Assembly (NCBI RefSeq): GCF_012843675.1
Contig: NZ_JABAFO010000010.1
Coordinates: 1 to 55,186, forward strand
DNA from: Lactobacillus sp. MRS-253-APC-2B
Lineage (GTDB): Bacteria; Bacillota; Bacilli; Lactobacillales; Lactobacillaceae
Reading direction: 5' to 3'
DNA length: 55,186 bases
In this document: one piece after another, positions 54,813-55,186 of the stretch
Layout: each line of letters starts with the position of its first letter
How positions within the stretch are numbered: position 1 is the first letter of the stretch
The notes under the pieces: generated by a model
What the model saw: the letters and a program-made list of their open reading frames with translations, nothing else
Database searches by the model: none
What the model was told of the DNA's origin: nothing
Translations under genes and position numbers: made by a program

Positions 54813-54985
54813 GAACCTTTCCTCCTTACGGAGTTCGGGTGGGCGGACGACGCTCTCGAGGAACATCATCCTAAAGGACGACTTTACAGCTCTTTCGGCC
54901 TTTGCGCTTTTTCGTGAAACGTTTGGACGGTATGAGAATGGCCGAGGTCATTACTCAGTGACCATCAATTCAAGACTAGCCCTAC
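54813..54985 (-). ncRNA. Right-end RNA region of second TnpB element
   Basis: After the tnpB stop, 173 bases have no ORF and end in a compact hairpin (GAAC-TCC-GTAA-GGA-...-GTTC, 54813-54836), the kind of terminal stem found just before the guide in omega-RNAs. The element end is probably near 54808-54812. Transcription and guide use are inferred. Confidence 0.45.
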
Positions 54986-55186
54986 CTAGAACGACGGGTT
55001 AACCTTGACGGGGTGCAATCCGACTCCCTCTATCTCCTCCACTTTTACCGAGGCAAAAGCATCGGGGACTGCTTTTCGTAGAATTTGAAGTGCGCCATTC
55101 ACATCAGCGTTGATTAACGTTCCATTATTGGAACGGAATAAGCCACGCTTAATACGGCGCTTGGCTGGCGCTAGACCACGGCTCTT
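54986..55186 (-). CDS. tnpB: TnpB (second family), C-terminal end at window edge
   Basis: Partial: the last 66 codons and stop. RRIKRGLFRSNNGTLINADV followed by NGALQILRKAVPDAF and IEGVGLHPVKVNPSF is the C terminus of a TnpB/IS200-IS605 accessory protein; the aspartate in NADVNGA is the third RuvC acid. The sequence differs clearly from the TnpB at 1897 (RDHNAALN), so it is another lineage. The rest lies beyond the edge. Confidence 0.85.
   Translation of the reverse strand, partial: KSRGLAPAKRRIKRGLFRSNNGTLINADVNGALQILRKAVPDAFASVKVEEIEGVGLHPVKVNPSF

Overview
The window looks like a chromosomal segment of a Lactobacillaceae member, most likely a Limosilactobacillus-type species (inference). 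The evidence is the low-GC Gram-positive block khpA-rpsP, trmD-rimM, ffh, ylxM-ftsY, smc, rnc, acpP, plsX, recG, fakA, asp23, rpmB, thiN, rpe, rsgA, prkC, prpC, rsmB, fmt, priA, coaBC, rpoZ, gmk, together with strong AGGAGG-type ribosome binding sites, a phenolic acid decarboxylase/PadR pair and a gluconeogenic pckA. No rRNA, tRNA or CRISPR array was seen.

Layout. 1-4040: an aryl-sulfate sulfotransferase gene (assT) cut in two by a 1.94 kb IS200/IS605-type element that carries an intact tnpB and a wrecked tnpA. 4.3-11.5 kb: metabolic and stress genes (pckA; padA-padR with its operator; a DHA2-type MFS exporter; a flavin-type split-barrel protein; a WYL regulator). 11.5-12.5 kb: a recombination scar with a gene-end fragment, a solo copy of the same IS right end, a candidate small RNA and a tyrosine integrase reduced to its catalytic domain. 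12.6-45.3 kb: the housekeeping block, all on the minus strand, covering ribosome maturation, tRNA modification, SRP, chromosome condensation, fatty-acid/phospholipid supply, Ser/Thr kinase signalling, replication restart and CoA synthesis. A GntR-ABC cassette lies inside it, an APC permease is inserted between trmD and rplS, and several intrinsic terminators stand inside the gene series. 45.6-50.3 kb: an SOS-box-controlled YolD-like gene and a TetR/MMPL transporter pair. 50.4-54.5 kb: an aminotransferase gene with an in-frame stop, uspA, and a PadR-HAAS(DUF1700)-DUF4097-PspC envelope-stress-type operon. 54.8-55.186 kb: the end of a second, different tnpB element with its right-end RNA region, running off the window.

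The most interesting theme is TnpB biology. One intact RuvC-type nuclease sits in an element whose own transposase has lost its catalytic tyrosine end. An orphan right end about 10 kb away could supply the 3' part of an omega-RNA with a different guide, and a second TnpB lineage begins at the right edge. The other novel-looking items are regulatory: an ATT start for rnc, dual SOS boxes, clean palindromic operators and terminators inside the housekeeping series.
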